Shown here piece by piece: positions 17,348 through 26,695 of a stretch of DNA of 64,000 nt (positions within the stretch are counted from its first letter, which is position 1; each line of letters starts with the position of its first letter). Made by a program: the position numbers and the translations under genes. A model generated the notes under the pieces. The model was not told the DNA's origin, ran no database searches, and saw nothing but the letters and a program-made list of their open reading frames with translations. The DNA is from CALMBW01 sp963779645 (GTDB lineage: Bacteria > Actinomycetota > CADDZG01 > WHSQ01). The stretch covers positions 124,001 to 188,000 of the forward strand of contig CAVZYX010000005.1 in NCBI GenBank assembly GCA_963779645.1. The letters are read 5' to 3'.

Positions 17348-19330
17348 ATGGCCCGCAGAGACAAGGACAAGCCGTGGATGTTCCGCACGTACGCGGGTTA
17401 TGCCACGCCCGAAGCCACTAACGCACGCTTCCGATCCAATCTGGATAAGGGGCAGACGGGGCTATCGGTCGCCTTCGACCTCCCCACGCAGACGGGGTAT
17501 GACTCGGATCACGAGATGGCTCGGGGTGAGGTCGGCAAGGTCGGAGTGCCCATCGGCCACCTTGGCGACATGGGCACGGTCTTCGATCAGATCCCGATGT
17601 CGCAGATGAACACCTCGATGACGATCAACGCCACGGCGGTCTGGTTACTGGCGCTGTACGTCGCTACGGCCGACGATCAAGGAGCTCAGAGATCCGAGCT
17701 CGCAGGCACGACTCAGAACGACATCTTGAAGGAGTACCTCAGCCGCGGGACGCACATCTTCCCTCCCGAGGCATCGATGCGCCTAACAACGGACCTCATC
17801 ACCTGGACGCTCCATGAGGTTCCTAAGTGGAACCCGATCAACGTCTGCAGCTATCACCTTCAGGAAGCCGGAGCCGATCCGGTTCTCGAAGTTGCCTACG
17901 CGCTGGCTAACGCGATCGCGGTGCTCGACGCGACGAAAGCAACCGGGCGTGTTTCCGAGTCAGATTTCGGGCGCTTGGTGGGACGCATCTCGTTCTTCTG
18001 CAACGCCGGGATCCGGTACATCGAGGAGACCGGAAAGATGCGGGCCTTCGGACGCCTGTGGGATCGCGTCACCAGCGAGCGGTACGGCGTCACCGACGAG
18101 AAGTACCGGCGCTTCCGCTACGGCGTCCAGGTCAACTCGCTCGGACTCACAGCAGCGCAGCCCGAGAACAACGTCTACCGGATCTTCTTAGAGATGCTCG
18201 CCGTGACCCAAAGCAAAGACGCGCGAGCTCGGGCAGTGCAGCTTCCGGCTTGGAACGAGGCGCTCGGGCTTCCTCGCGCGTGGGATCAGCAGTGGTCACT
18301 GAGGGCTCAGCAGATCCTCGCCCTCGAATCCGATCTTCTCGAGTACGACGACATCTTCGAGGGTTCGAAGGTCGTCGAAGGCATCACCGACGAGATCGCC
18401 ACGGGGGCATGGGACGAGCTTCAACGAGTGCTCGACCAAGGCGGTTCGGTCGAAGCCCTCGGATACATGAAGGAGAGACTCGTGTCGGCGCACGCTGGAA
18501 AGCGGCGCGCGATCGAGTCCGGTGAACAGACCGTCGTAGGAGTCAACGAGTACGACACGACGGAACCCTCTCCCCTGGTCGATGGGCTCGATCCCTCCGG
18601 CGCCTTCGAGAAGGTCGACCCGGCTAACGAGGAGGAGCAGATCGAGCGTCTTGAGCAACACCGAGCGAAGCGGGATGCAGCCGCTGCTTCCAAGGCCCTG
18701 GACGAGCTGAAGCGCGTCGCCGCCGGTAGGGACAACATCGTTCCCATGTCGATCGCAGCAGCGCATGCGGGCGTAACGACCGGCGAGTGGGGAGATGCAC
18801 TACGAGAAGCGTTCGGCGAGTACCGAGCTCCCACCGGTATCGGCGCTGCGATGACGGGGGCCGAGGTTCCCGCGATGGGAGATACGAGGGCAAAGGTCGC
18901 CGCGGCCTCCGAACGCATCGGTGCGAAGAAGCTCCGGATGCTCGTCGCGAAGCCGGGCCTCGATGGCCACAGCAACGCCGCCGAGCAGGTGGCGGTACGG
19001 GCACGAGATGCCGGGTTCGAGGTCATCTATCAGGGGATCCGGCTGACCCCGGAGGAGATAGCCCAGGCCGCTGTTGATGAGGACGTGCACATCGTCGGGC
19101 TCTCGATCCTCTCGGGGGCTCACGGGTGGCTCGTCCCTGAGATCATCGAACGCTTACGGGTCCTAGGCGTGGACGCGACCGACGTACCGATCGTGGTCGG
19201 CGGGGTTATCCCGGACGACGATGCAGAGAAGTTATTGGAGGCCGGCGTCGCAAAGGTGTACACGCCGAAGGACTACGACCTGACGAAAGCCATCGGGGAG
19301 ATGGCAGACCTGATCGGACAGAAGAAATGA
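17348..19330 (+). CDS. ecm: ethylmalonyl-CoA mutase
   Basis: A 660-residue adenosylcobalamin-dependent mutase with the catalytic barrel and B12 domain in one chain. The substrate loop reads FDLPTQTGYDSDH and GHLGDM, as in Ecm/MeaA, rather than the FDLATHRGYDSD form of methylmalonyl-CoA mutase. The C-terminal cobalamin domain (about 535-660) carries KPGLDGHSNAAEQ with the lower-ligand His, then GLSILSGAH and VVGGVIP. It converts ethylmalonyl-CoA to methylsuccinyl-CoA. I chose the ATG at 17348 (MARRDKDKPWMFRTYAGYAT). The stop overlaps the next gene by four bases. Confidence 0.88.
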   Translation: MARRDKDKPWMFRTYAGYATPEATNARFRSNLDKGQTGLSVAFDLPTQTGYDSDHEMARGEVGKVGVPIGHLGDMGTVFDQIPMSQMNTSMTINATAVWLLALYVATADDQGAQRSELAGTTQNDILKEYLSRGTHIFPPEASMRLTTDLITWTLHEVPKWNPINVCSYHLQEAGADPVLEVAYALANAIAVLDATKATGRVSESDFGRLVGRISFFCNAGIRYIEETGKMRAFGRLWDRVTSERYGVTDEKYRRFRYGVQVNSLGLTAAQPENNVYRIFLEMLAVTQSKDARARAVQLPAWNEALGLPRAWDQQWSLRAQQILALESDLLEYDDIFEGSKVVEGITDEIATGAWDELQRVLDQGGSVEALGYMKERLVSAHAGKRRAIESGEQTVVGVNEYDTTEPSPLVDGLDPSGAFEKVDPANEEEQIERLEQHRAKRDAAAASKALDELKRVAAGRDNIVPMSIAAAHAGVTTGEWGDALREAFGEYRAPTGIGAAMTGAEVPAMGDTRAKVAAASERIGAKKLRMLVAKPGLDGHSNAAEQVAVRARDAGFEVIYQGIRLTPEEIAQAAVDEDVHIVGLSILSGAHGWLVPEIIERLRVLGVDATDVPIVVGGVIPDDDAEKLLEAGVAKVYTPKDYDLTKAIGEMADLIGQKK

Positions 19331-19839
19331 GTAGAGACGCGGACCTATACGACGAGTTGACAGGGCTCGCTACGCGGGGCCTGTTCTTGGATCGATTGGG
19401 ACACGCGCGCGAACGGGCGTCTCGAGAGGACCGGTTGCTGGGCCTGCTCATGATCCAGATAGACGGGGCAGAGGTTCTCGACGTGGAAGAACGCGATCGG
19501 CTTCTACGATCGGCGGCGCAACGGATCCGCAGCAGTGTCAGGAAAACCGACACCGCGGGACGCGCCGACACCCTCAGGTTCGCGGTGATCATCGAAGGCT
19601 CCCAATCGCGGGAACAGGTGACCGAGATTGCGAACAAGATCGTTCATCAATTCGACCAGTCATTCGTTTTCGACGAGGGAAACATCGAAGTCACGGCCAG
19701 CGTCGGAGTCACGATCTACCCCTGGGACGCCCAGGATGTCGAAAGACTCGTGTGGAACGCTGAAACGGCGATGCTCAAGGCTCACAACGCCGGGGGCAAC
19801 GCCTACCGGCTGTTCGATGAGGACCACCTGCCGGAGTAG
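19327..19839 (+). CDS. degenerate GGDEF-domain protein
   Basis: A 170-residue stand-alone GGDEF fold: it opens YDELTGLATRGLFLDRL, a typical diguanylate cyclase start, and ends with VTASVGVTIYP and AMLKAHNAGGNAY. The active-site loop that should read GGDEF is GRADTLRF (residues about 78-85), so cyclase activity is unlikely. It has no sensor domain or membrane segment. The ATGA overlap with ecm implies translational coupling. It could bind nucleotide or act as a scaffold; this is inference. Confidence 0.75.
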   Translation: MSRDADLYDELTGLATRGLFLDRLGHARERASREDRLLGLLMIQIDGAEVLDVEERDRLLRSAAQRIRSSVRKTDTAGRADTLRFAVIIEGSQSREQVTEIANKIVHQFDQSFVFDEGNIEVTASVGVTIYPWDAQDVERLVWNAETAMLKAHNAGGNAYRLFDEDHLPE

Positions 19840-19886
19840 CCGAACTACACGCCTGCAGAAGGCCTCGCTGCAAAGTTGCGCCCGCG

Positions 19887-20141
19887 GTGCTTACGTTCAT
19901 CCACTGCAACACCGTGGACGATGGCTACCTGGAAGGCGCTTTCGACGGCGCCACGGTCTCGTGGACAGTGCCCATGTCCCTGATCGGGGCGAAGAAAGGT
20001 TCGCTGATCTCCGGGGGATCCACTGCCGCAGCCTCGTCCGGATGCATGATCTGCTGGGTCTTCCACTACGCGGAGCGCTCGCTTACTCCGCACACGATCA
20101 TCGACGCCGCCACTCAGGCAGTCATCTACAAGGTTCCCTAA
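19887..20141 (+). CDS. small hypothetical ORF, possible secreted-protein remnant
   Basis: An 84-codon frame starting at GTG 19887 with no convincing ribosome site. The C-terminal half (VSWTVPMSLIGAKKGSLISG and the Ser/Ala-rich stretch after it) looks like an Ig-like or sandwich-domain fragment of a secreted protein, but no signal peptide is present. The frame stays open upstream into the GGDEF gene, so it may be the tail of a decayed gene. Apart from this and the terminator, I see nothing else in 19840-20233. Confidence 0.35.
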   Translation: MLTFIHCNTVDDGYLEGAFDGATVSWTVPMSLIGAKKGSLISGGSTAAASSGCMICWVFHYAERSLTPHTIIDAATQAVIYKVP

Positions 20142-20189
20142 GGAATCTGTGCGGGATCGACCCCCTCACAGGTGATGATTCTTACAAAG

Positions 20190-20217
20190 AAACCGGCCCT
20201 TTCGGGGGCCGGTTTTT
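20190..20217 (+). terminator. Rho-independent terminator
   Basis: Stem AAACCGGCCC (20190-20199) and GGGCCGGTTT, with a short TTTCGG-type loop and a following T run. It would end transcripts from the ecm-GGDEF direction and insulate the surface locus that begins at 20234. Confidence 0.85.
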
Positions 20218-20233
20218 CTGTTAGAACGCTGGC

Positions 20234-21268
20234 ATGACTCTCAAGATCGGTGTGGGGCTGTTCACGGGGCAGGTTCCGTCAACGAGCGACCGGACCTTCC
20301 ATCGCGAGTATCAGGACTATCTAACGTTGGTGCGGCTCATCGAGGACGAAGGACTCGATTCGGCGTGGGTGTCGGAGCATCACGGTTCCGGGGACGGCTA
20401 CCTTCCTTCTCTGCTTCCGATGCTCGCCGCGTTCGCAGCGGTAACCGAGAGGATCGAACTTGGCACGGGCGTTGTCCTCGCTCCCTTCCACGATCCTCTG
20501 CGACTCGCCGAGGACTTCGCAGTGGTGGATCAACTCTCCGGGGGTCGCGTGATCGCCGGACTCGGCATCGGCTGGCGTGAAGAAGAGTTCCGGATGTGGG
20601 ACATCGATGTTTCGAGTCGCGTTCGCAGAACGACAGAACTGATCGACGTCCTGCGGCTAGCTTGGACCGAGGAACGTTTCTCCTTCCATGGCAAGCACTT
20701 CGATTACGAAGATGTTGCGATCACCCCGAAACCTGCTCGCGTTCCGCCGATCTTCGTCGGTGGGTTCGTCGACGACGCGATCAAGCGAGCAGGGCGCATC
20801 GGTGATGGTTACCTTTCGTCGCGGGCTGACCCGTCGCGCGTTGGAGATGCATTCCGCATGGCCGCGGAATCGCGCGAGGCCGCCGGTAAGTCTGGGCCAC
20901 CGATCGTCGGCATCCTCCAGAACGCGTACGTCACCAACGATCCTGATGGTGATTGGCCGATGGTGATGGCAGGGATCGGTCATCAGTTAGGCGTGTACGG
21001 AGGATGGCGCTCCGGAACGGATACACCCGGGCGACCGTTGGAAGTGACCCCGCCTTCGGAGGACGACATCCGGAGGACGACCGCCTACGGCACGCCCGAA
21101 CAGGTCATCGGATCCCTCACGCCGCTCGTCGAGGTGCTCGGCGACTACCCCGAAGCGCACCTGATCCTCCGCCTCCACTATCCGGGGATGGAGGCGGCCC
21201 CGGCAGCTGAGGCAACCCGCCTGCTTGCCCGGGACGTTGCTCCCGCGCTGCGCTCGATGGCGCGCTGA
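20234..21268 (+). CDS. LLM-class flavin/F420-dependent oxidoreductase
   Basis: A 344-residue luciferase-like TIM-barrel protein. Typical features are VGLFTGQV at the start, SAWVSEHHG (about 48), LGTGVVLAPFHDPLRLAEDFA, LSGGRVIAGLGIGWREEEF and PPIFVGGF. Such enzymes use FMNH2 or coenzyme F420; the sequence alone does not decide between them, though F420 is common in actinobacteria. The substrate is unknown. It is the first gene of a plus-strand run leading into the DUF4012 gene, 28 bases downstream of its stop. Confidence 0.85.
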   Translation: MTLKIGVGLFTGQVPSTSDRTFHREYQDYLTLVRLIEDEGLDSAWVSEHHGSGDGYLPSLLPMLAAFAAVTERIELGTGVVLAPFHDPLRLAEDFAVVDQLSGGRVIAGLGIGWREEEFRMWDIDVSSRVRRTTELIDVLRLAWTEERFSFHGKHFDYEDVAITPKPARVPPIFVGGFVDDAIKRAGRIGDGYLSSRADPSRVGDAFRMAAESREAAGKSGPPIVGILQNAYVTNDPDGDWPMVMAGIGHQLGVYGGWRSGTDTPGRPLEVTPPSEDDIRRTTAYGTPEQVIGSLTPLVEVLGDYPEAHLILRLHYPGMEAAPAAEATRLLARDVAPALRSMAR

Positions 21269-21296
21269 AAATCCGCCTGCAGGCAAGATAGGCCCC

Positions 21297-23287
21297 TTGG
21301 ATCAGAAAAAACGGGTTCCCGCGGGCCTCCTCGGAGCAGTGGTGTTGGCCGCTGGCCTCCTTGGGGTCGTGCTCTGGGGCTCGATGCTGCTGGCCCCGTG
21401 GAACCTCGCTACGGGCTTGATCGATGCGCGGGATCACCTCCGCCGAGCGGAAAAGGCGCTGTCTAAGACCGAGCTGAAGGTTGCTCGGTACGAAACGCTG
21501 GCGGCGGTCGGCGCTGTCGAGAGGGCACGTGACGCTCTGGCCGTGGGCGGACCCGCCCTCGATCTTGCTCGAACACTCCCGATGATCGATGACGCGCTCG
21601 GGGAGGTCGATCATCTGATCGCGGCGGCCGACCATTCGTCGAAAGCCGCGTTGGGAACCCTTAACGTCGCACAAGACGCTCTTCGGGGGCCGCGAGCGAT
21701 CATCGTCGATGATCCGGACGATCCGAAGGGCAACGGGAAGAAGTTCGATCTCGAACGCCTCGAAGAGGTAGCCGTCACCATCACGGACGTGCGCAGCGAG
21801 ATCCAGGCGACGAGGTCCGAGCTGGAGCAAGTGAACCTCGACAAGCTCCCGGAACGTCTTCACGACGGGATCAACGATGCTCTGAAGAAGGCGAAGGAGG
21901 CAGAGGCGGTCGTCGCCGATGCCGAGGCCGGGCTCGAAGTGCTTCCTGCGGTGCTTGGTGCAGGTGGGTCTCGCACCTACATGATCGGCTTCCAGAACAC
22001 GGCCGAGCAGCGCGGCACCGGTGGCGCCATCTTGAGATTCGGATTCATGGATATCGCGTCGGGTGCACCGAATCTCGTCGACAAGTTCGCAACGGTGTAC
22101 GACGTCGACAAGAACCGAGAGACGATATCCATCCCGCTTCCCGACGACGCTTGGTACGTGAAGAGCATCCTGGACGCGCAGCGTTTCGGCAACGCGAACT
22201 GGTCGCCCGATTGGCCGTTCTCCGCCCAGCTGACGGTTGACTACCTGAAGGCGACGCCGACGAAGGTCTCGCCTCCCGAGATCGACGGGGTGATCGTGAT
22301 CGACCCGCTCGCCGCTCAGGAACTGATGCCTGGGAGCCGGTCCGTTCAATACCGAGAACCCTTATCACCGGATCTCTTCTCGAAAGCTCGTGCACTTTGT
22401 GCTGTACAAGGCGTACTCGCGGTACCCCAATACCGGTGCAGCGCCGGAAGGTACTCAACAAGGTAGTTGACGGGTTCTACGAAAGGTTGTTCAACCCATT
22501 GCATCCCACCGAGCTACTGCAAGGCTTCGGGGACGCGTTGTCACGTAAGCACGTGCAGATATGGATGGCCGACCCTGTAGAGCAAGCATTCATCGAGCAC
22601 ATGGACTGGGACGGTGGGTTGATCACAAAACAGGAACTCGAAGATGACGACTACGCGTTCGTCGTCGAGCAGAACGTCGGTGGGAGCAAGCTCGACTACT
22701 TCGACACGAACACGAACACGATCGACATCGAGTTCGAAGGCGCCGATGCAGTAACGACGACCGAGATGCGGGTTCGTAATGGTGTGTTCCTGCCACAGCC
22801 GCGCTACTCGATGGGCGACGCTCAGAGCGGAACGGCCTGCACTACTAGGCGTTGCCCTCTGCACCGGCCGATGCTCAACCTCTACGTCCGAGACGACGCT
22901 CATTTCATCAGCGCAGAAGTTGAAGGGACGCGCATCGATGCACCTCCAACGGTGGCCACGTGGTCGGGAGACATCCCGCCAGAACACTTCGAACACGGCA
23001 AGAAAGTGTGGACCGGCACGCTCGAGATCCCGCCCCAGGAAGAAGCGGCGCTAACGATCCGCTACCGCGTACCCGATGTTCTGCAGGCCGACGGAGAGCG
23101 CACGGTGTACCGTCTCCACGTCCAGCACCAGCCGAAGGTGCGACCCGAGATGTTCGTCATCCGGATACGGATACCTGAGGGAGCGAGCTCCGTCAGGGCC
23201 AAAGGGTTCGAACGAGATGGCGACGTGCTCATCTTGGAGAAGCCGATCAGGAACGATCTGACCTTGGAGGTCTCGTGGCAAGAGTGA
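21297..23287 (+). CDS. DUF4012 membrane-anchored protein, two apparent frameshifts
   Basis: From the TTG at 21297 (MDQKKRVPAGLLGAVVLA) there is an N-terminal membrane anchor, a coiled-coil region (about 45-215) and the DUF4012 core (SRTYMIGFQNTAEQRGTGGA; DGVIVIDPLAAQEL). The frame then breaks near 22332-22334, where GGG could be GG. It continues in the second frame as GPFNTENPYHRISSRKLVHF, breaks again near 22435-22450, and resumes as RRKVLNKVVDGFYERLF through to 23287. Corrected length is about 662 residues, normal for the family. DUF4012 genes usually sit in exopolysaccharide loci; the function is unknown. Confidence 0.75.
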
Positions 23288-24009
23288 GAGCCGCAATCCT
23301 CGCTGCAGGACGTGGCGTGCGCATGGGCGGGCAGCACCCGAAGACCTTGCTCCCGCTGGATCCCGAAGGGGCCATGCTGAAGTATCTGCTCGAGGGCCTG
23401 AAGCGAGCAAGGATCGACGATCTTCTGGTCGTCACAGGGTTCATGGCCCACGAGATCCAGGAGTACGTGACGGAGAACTGGGGCGAGGCAAAATTCGTCC
23501 ACAACGCTCGCTACGCGTCGTGGGGCAACTTCCACAGCGTTCGCATGGCGATAGAACAGTCTCCGGGACTCGACCTGTTGGTCGTCAATTCAGACATCGT
23601 CATAAACCCCGAGGTCTACACCCGCGTCATAGCGAAGGAAGGCGACTTGGTACTCGCCGTGCAACGACGTCAACGTCTCGACCAAGAAGACATGCGTGTG
23701 CACCTCGACAAAGACAACGTTTTGGGGCTGGGCAAGGAACTCAAGATGGCGCGCAGTCACGGTGAGTACTGCGGAGTTTCCATGCTCCGAGGCATCGCTC
23801 ACCGCGCTTACACAGATGTCGCCACCAACTGGGAATGGCCGGGAACGATCCACGGGTACTACGAAGACATCTACAACGCGATGGTGGGGCGCATCAAAGC
23901 TAGGTCTGCCGAGGTGGCGGCCGGTGATTACGCGGAGGTCGACACGCCAACCGATGCCGCAGGCGCGGTCAAGGTCATACAACGCCACTTCGCGCCAGCC
24001 CCGGTCTAA
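23275..24009 (+). CDS. NTP (probably CTP):phosphate cytidylyltransferase-like enzyme
   Basis: A 244-residue nucleotidyltransferase. The signature loop is AAILAAGRGVRMGGQHPKTL, with the metal Asp in VVNSDIVI. ASWGNFHSVRMA and the C-terminal YYEDIYNAMV are shared with the phosphocholine and inositol-phosphate cytidylyltransferase group rather than hexose-1-phosphate enzymes. It is therefore likely to activate a phospho-alcohol with CTP. The start is GTG 23275, four bases after GGAGG; GTG 23284 is an alternative. It overlaps the DUF4012 gene and sits directly before the glycerol-1-phosphate dehydrogenase, which suggests a CDP-glycerol-type product (inference). Confidence 0.75.
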   Translation: MARVRAAILAAGRGVRMGGQHPKTLLPLDPEGAMLKYLLEGLKRARIDDLLVVTGFMAHEIQEYVTENWGEAKFVHNARYASWGNFHSVRMAIEQSPGLDLLVVNSDIVINPEVYTRVIAKEGDLVLAVQRRQRLDQEDMRVHLDKDNVLGLGKELKMARSHGEYCGVSMLRGIAHRAYTDVATNWEWPGTIHGYYEDIYNAMVGRIKARSAEVAAGDYAEVDTPTDAAGAVKVIQRHFAPAPV

Positions 24010-24027
24010 TTTGCCGAGGACAAACTC

Positions 24028-25059
24028 GTGACCGACCCAGAGGTTCTCCTGTTCGATGCCTCTGATCGCGAGGAAGAAGCGGCAGCCGACCTAGCGGACA
24101 AGTTGCGATCGTTCGGGATCGCATCGCCTTTCGTCGTTAGCTCCGTTCATGGCGAGGTTTACGCGGCGCAGCTGAACTCCGAACCAGTTGGGGTGATCGC
24201 CGGCGCGGATCAGGACTGGGCGATGGCCGCTGGGTCGAAGGCTCAGAAAGCAGGAGCCGATGCGGTGATCGCTATCGGCGGAGGGCGCGTTCTCGACCTC
24301 GGCAAACTGGCGGCCGCCCGGGCAGGGCTGACCCTCATAGCGGTGCCTACACAGCTTTCTCACGACGGGATCTGTTCGCCGGTTGCCGTCGTCCCTGACG
24401 ACGAAGGACGTAGCCAGAGCTTGGGAGCCAACGAGCCGAAGATGGTGTTCCTGTCGCTTCCAACCCTGATGCGCGCACCCGTTCGCTCCAGCGCAGCGGG
24501 GATGGGCGATCTCCTCGCCAATCCACTCGCTCTAAGGGATTGGGCCCTCGCTTCTACCAAGGGTCTCGAAACGATCGATCAAGGAGCGTGGGACCTTTCC
24601 GTCGAATCGTTCGAGTTGGTCGAGCCGTACCTAGATACCAGCGTTAGCGAACTCGTTGGGGACGCGGCGTTCGTGCGACTCCTAGCCCATGCCTTGATCC
24701 TCTCCGGTCTGTCGATGATCCGGTCCGGCACTTCGCGGCCCGCGTCCGGTGCCGAGCACGAGATAAGTCATGCGATCGACCATCTGTTCGGGGGCCGCGC
24801 CTTACATGGGGAGCAGGTCGCCTTCGGTTCCATCTTTTCGGTTGCGCTCTACGGCGAAGATGTCGGTGCGTTCCGCGCACGACTCGACCGGCTGGGACTT
24901 CCATCGCATCCGTCACAACTCCAGCTCGCTCCAGATGAACTAGTGAGAGTCCTACTGGAAGCTCCCGAAACCCGGCCGGGACGGTTCACCGTCATCGAGG
25001 AAGCGGCGCTAGACGAGGCATCGGCTACTGCACTCATAGATCGCATCTGGCCTGCCTAG
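24028..25059 (+). CDS. sn-glycerol-1-phosphate dehydrogenase family protein
   Basis: A 343-residue member of the EgsA/AraM branch of the iron-alcohol-dehydrogenase superfamily. The NAD loop is AIGGGRVLDLGKL (about 84-96), followed by VPTQLSHDGICSPVAV, which is typical of G1P dehydrogenases. The metal ligands are in AAGMGDLLAN, GAEHEISHAID and LHGEQVAFGS. The enzyme reduces dihydroxyacetone phosphate to sn-glycerol-1-phosphate, the archaeal glycerol enantiomer, which is uncommon in bacteria. A cytidylyltransferase gene precedes it and a phosphodiesterase-family gene follows at 9 bases. Confidence 0.82.
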   Translation: MTDPEVLLFDASDREEEAAADLADKLRSFGIASPFVVSSVHGEVYAAQLNSEPVGVIAGADQDWAMAAGSKAQKAGADAVIAIGGGRVLDLGKLAAARAGLTLIAVPTQLSHDGICSPVAVVPDDEGRSQSLGANEPKMVFLSLPTLMRAPVRSSAAGMGDLLANPLALRDWALASTKGLETIDQGAWDLSVESFELVEPYLDTSVSELVGDAAFVRLLAHALILSGLSMIRSGTSRPASGAEHEISHAIDHLFGGRALHGEQVAFGSIFSVALYGEDVGAFRARLDRLGLPSHPSQLQLAPDELVRVLLEAPETRPGRFTVIEEAALDEASATALIDRIWPA

Positions 25060-25068
25060 AATGACTGA

Positions 25069-26676
25069 ATGACTCATAAGGCTGTCGTCATCGGACTCGA
25101 TGGAGCGGCCTGGCACCTTCTCGACCCGATGATCGAAGCCGGTGTCATGCCGCGTCTAGGCGCGCTCAGATCGGGGGCGGCTTGGGGAACGCTCACTTCA
25201 ACCGTCCCCACTTACACGCCACCCGCGTGGACCTCGTCGGTGACCGGCGTTAACCCCGGTCGTCACGGCGTCTATGGCTTCATCGAAGGCAACGCACAAT
25301 CCGAGCGCCAAGAGCTGATGCACTCCGGGAAGATCAAAGCCCCCACGTTGTGGGAGGTAGCGAACAGTCAGGGCGTCCGCTGCGGGATCTACAACCTGCC
25401 GCTTACCTATCCGCCGCGCGCCTTAGAGGGCTGGATGGTGTCGGGGATGATGACCCCGGGATACGGGGAGCAACAGGCAGACTTCGTTTACCCGCAGAGC
25501 TATCAGTCCAAGATCCTTGAGTGGGCTCCCGGTTATGTGCTTGATGTTCACGCGAACTACGAACAGGACTGGCGCGACAGCGATCTAGCAACGAGGGCGC
25601 TCGCTTCGATCGACCAGCGTTTCACCGTCCTGCAGAATCTGCTCGAAACAGATCCTGTAGACCTTCTGTTCACGGTCCAGGAATCGCCCGACCGCATCCA
25701 GCACGTCTACTACCGCTACATGGACCCGAGCGACGATCTCTACGACACCGAAGCTGGCAAACGGATGCGCGCCGAAGTGCTGAAGTGCTTCGCTCGGATC
25801 GACGACATCGTCGGACTTCTCGTGGACTGGGCGGGAGACGATGGGGGGATCCAGGTTGTGTCCGACCATGGCTTCACTGCATGGGAGGTAAGCGTTCATA
25901 TGAATGCCCTACTCGAGCAGTGGGGCTACCTGAAACTGAAGCCTGGCGCGAGAGCGATGCAGACCGGTCTCGCACGCAGCTTGGTTCCGGTAGCCAAGCG
26001 GTTCCTTCCGCGCAAGGTAGCTCGCGAGGCGAAGGGCAAGATGTTCGCGGCCATCGATTGGTCGCAGACCAAGGCGTTCGCCTCACCTATCCCCCAACAA
26101 GGCGTCTTCGTTAACGTTGCCGGACGAGAACGGTTCGGGATAGTCGCGCCCGAAGCACTCGAAGCGATGAAGAACGATCTCGTGCAACGGTTCCTCGGCG
26201 TCACAGGCCCCGATGGGCGCCCCGTCACCGACAAGGTTCATAGGTCCGAAGACGTGTTCAGCGGCGATGCGCTCGAGGGAGCCCCTGACGTCCTTCCTGT
26301 CATGCGCGATCACCGGTTCGAACTGGACGACGAGCTGTTCCACAAACAGCCCTTCACCGACGTGAGTGAGATGCCCCGCGGCGTACACCATCCCGACGGC
26401 ATCATCGTCGTGGCCGGACCAGGGACGAGAACTGATCGCATCGAAGGGAACGTCGTCGACGTCATGCCGACATTCCTGTACCAGGCAGGCCTCGAGGTCC
26501 CTGAGGGGCTTGACGGGGCGGTGCTGACGGACGCCTTCACGCCCGATCACCTGAAAGAAAAGCCTGTGCAGACCACTACGGCCCTATCATCTTCTGACAA
26601 GGACGAGGCCTCCCCCTACTCGGAGCAAGAGGAAGCACAGATCGAGGAGGCTTTGAGGGGACTCGGGTACCTGTAA
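25069..26676 (+). CDS. type I phosphodiesterase/AP-superfamily protein 1 (canonical order)
   Basis: A 535-residue protein with the conventional alkaline-phosphatase-superfamily order: metal Asp11 (GLDGAAW), nucleophile Thr50 (PTYTPPAWTSSVTG), Asp208 and His212 (ESPDRIQH), Asp266-His267 (VSDHGF), and a His in GVHHPDGII near 440. A cap region lies at about 280-430. No signal peptide is present. It could be a phosphodiesterase, nucleotide pyrophosphatase or phospho-alcohol transferase; the substrate cannot be read. It ends SEQEEAQIEEALRGLGYL, a tail shared with two other family members here. It is close to AP2 (29.7 kb) and in one run with the G1P dehydrogenase. Confidence 0.85.
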   Translation: MTHKAVVIGLDGAAWHLLDPMIEAGVMPRLGALRSGAAWGTLTSTVPTYTPPAWTSSVTGVNPGRHGVYGFIEGNAQSERQELMHSGKIKAPTLWEVANSQGVRCGIYNLPLTYPPRALEGWMVSGMMTPGYGEQQADFVYPQSYQSKILEWAPGYVLDVHANYEQDWRDSDLATRALASIDQRFTVLQNLLETDPVDLLFTVQESPDRIQHVYYRYMDPSDDLYDTEAGKRMRAEVLKCFARIDDIVGLLVDWAGDDGGIQVVSDHGFTAWEVSVHMNALLEQWGYLKLKPGARAMQTGLARSLVPVAKRFLPRKVAREAKGKMFAAIDWSQTKAFASPIPQQGVFVNVAGRERFGIVAPEALEAMKNDLVQRFLGVTGPDGRPVTDKVHRSEDVFSGDALEGAPDVLPVMRDHRFELDDELFHKQPFTDVSEMPRGVHHPDGIIVVAGPGTRTDRIEGNVVDVMPTFLYQAGLEVPEGLDGAVLTDAFTPDHLKEKPVQTTTALSSSDKDEASPYSEQEEAQIEEALRGLGYL

Positions 26677-26695
26677 CTCATAGATCGAGGGAGAG

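Noticed and set aside
17348..19330. Methylmalonyl-CoA mutase
   Set aside because: The substrate loop has PTQTGYDSDH and GHLGDM as in Ecm/MeaA, not the ATHRGYDSD form, and ccr is in the same window.
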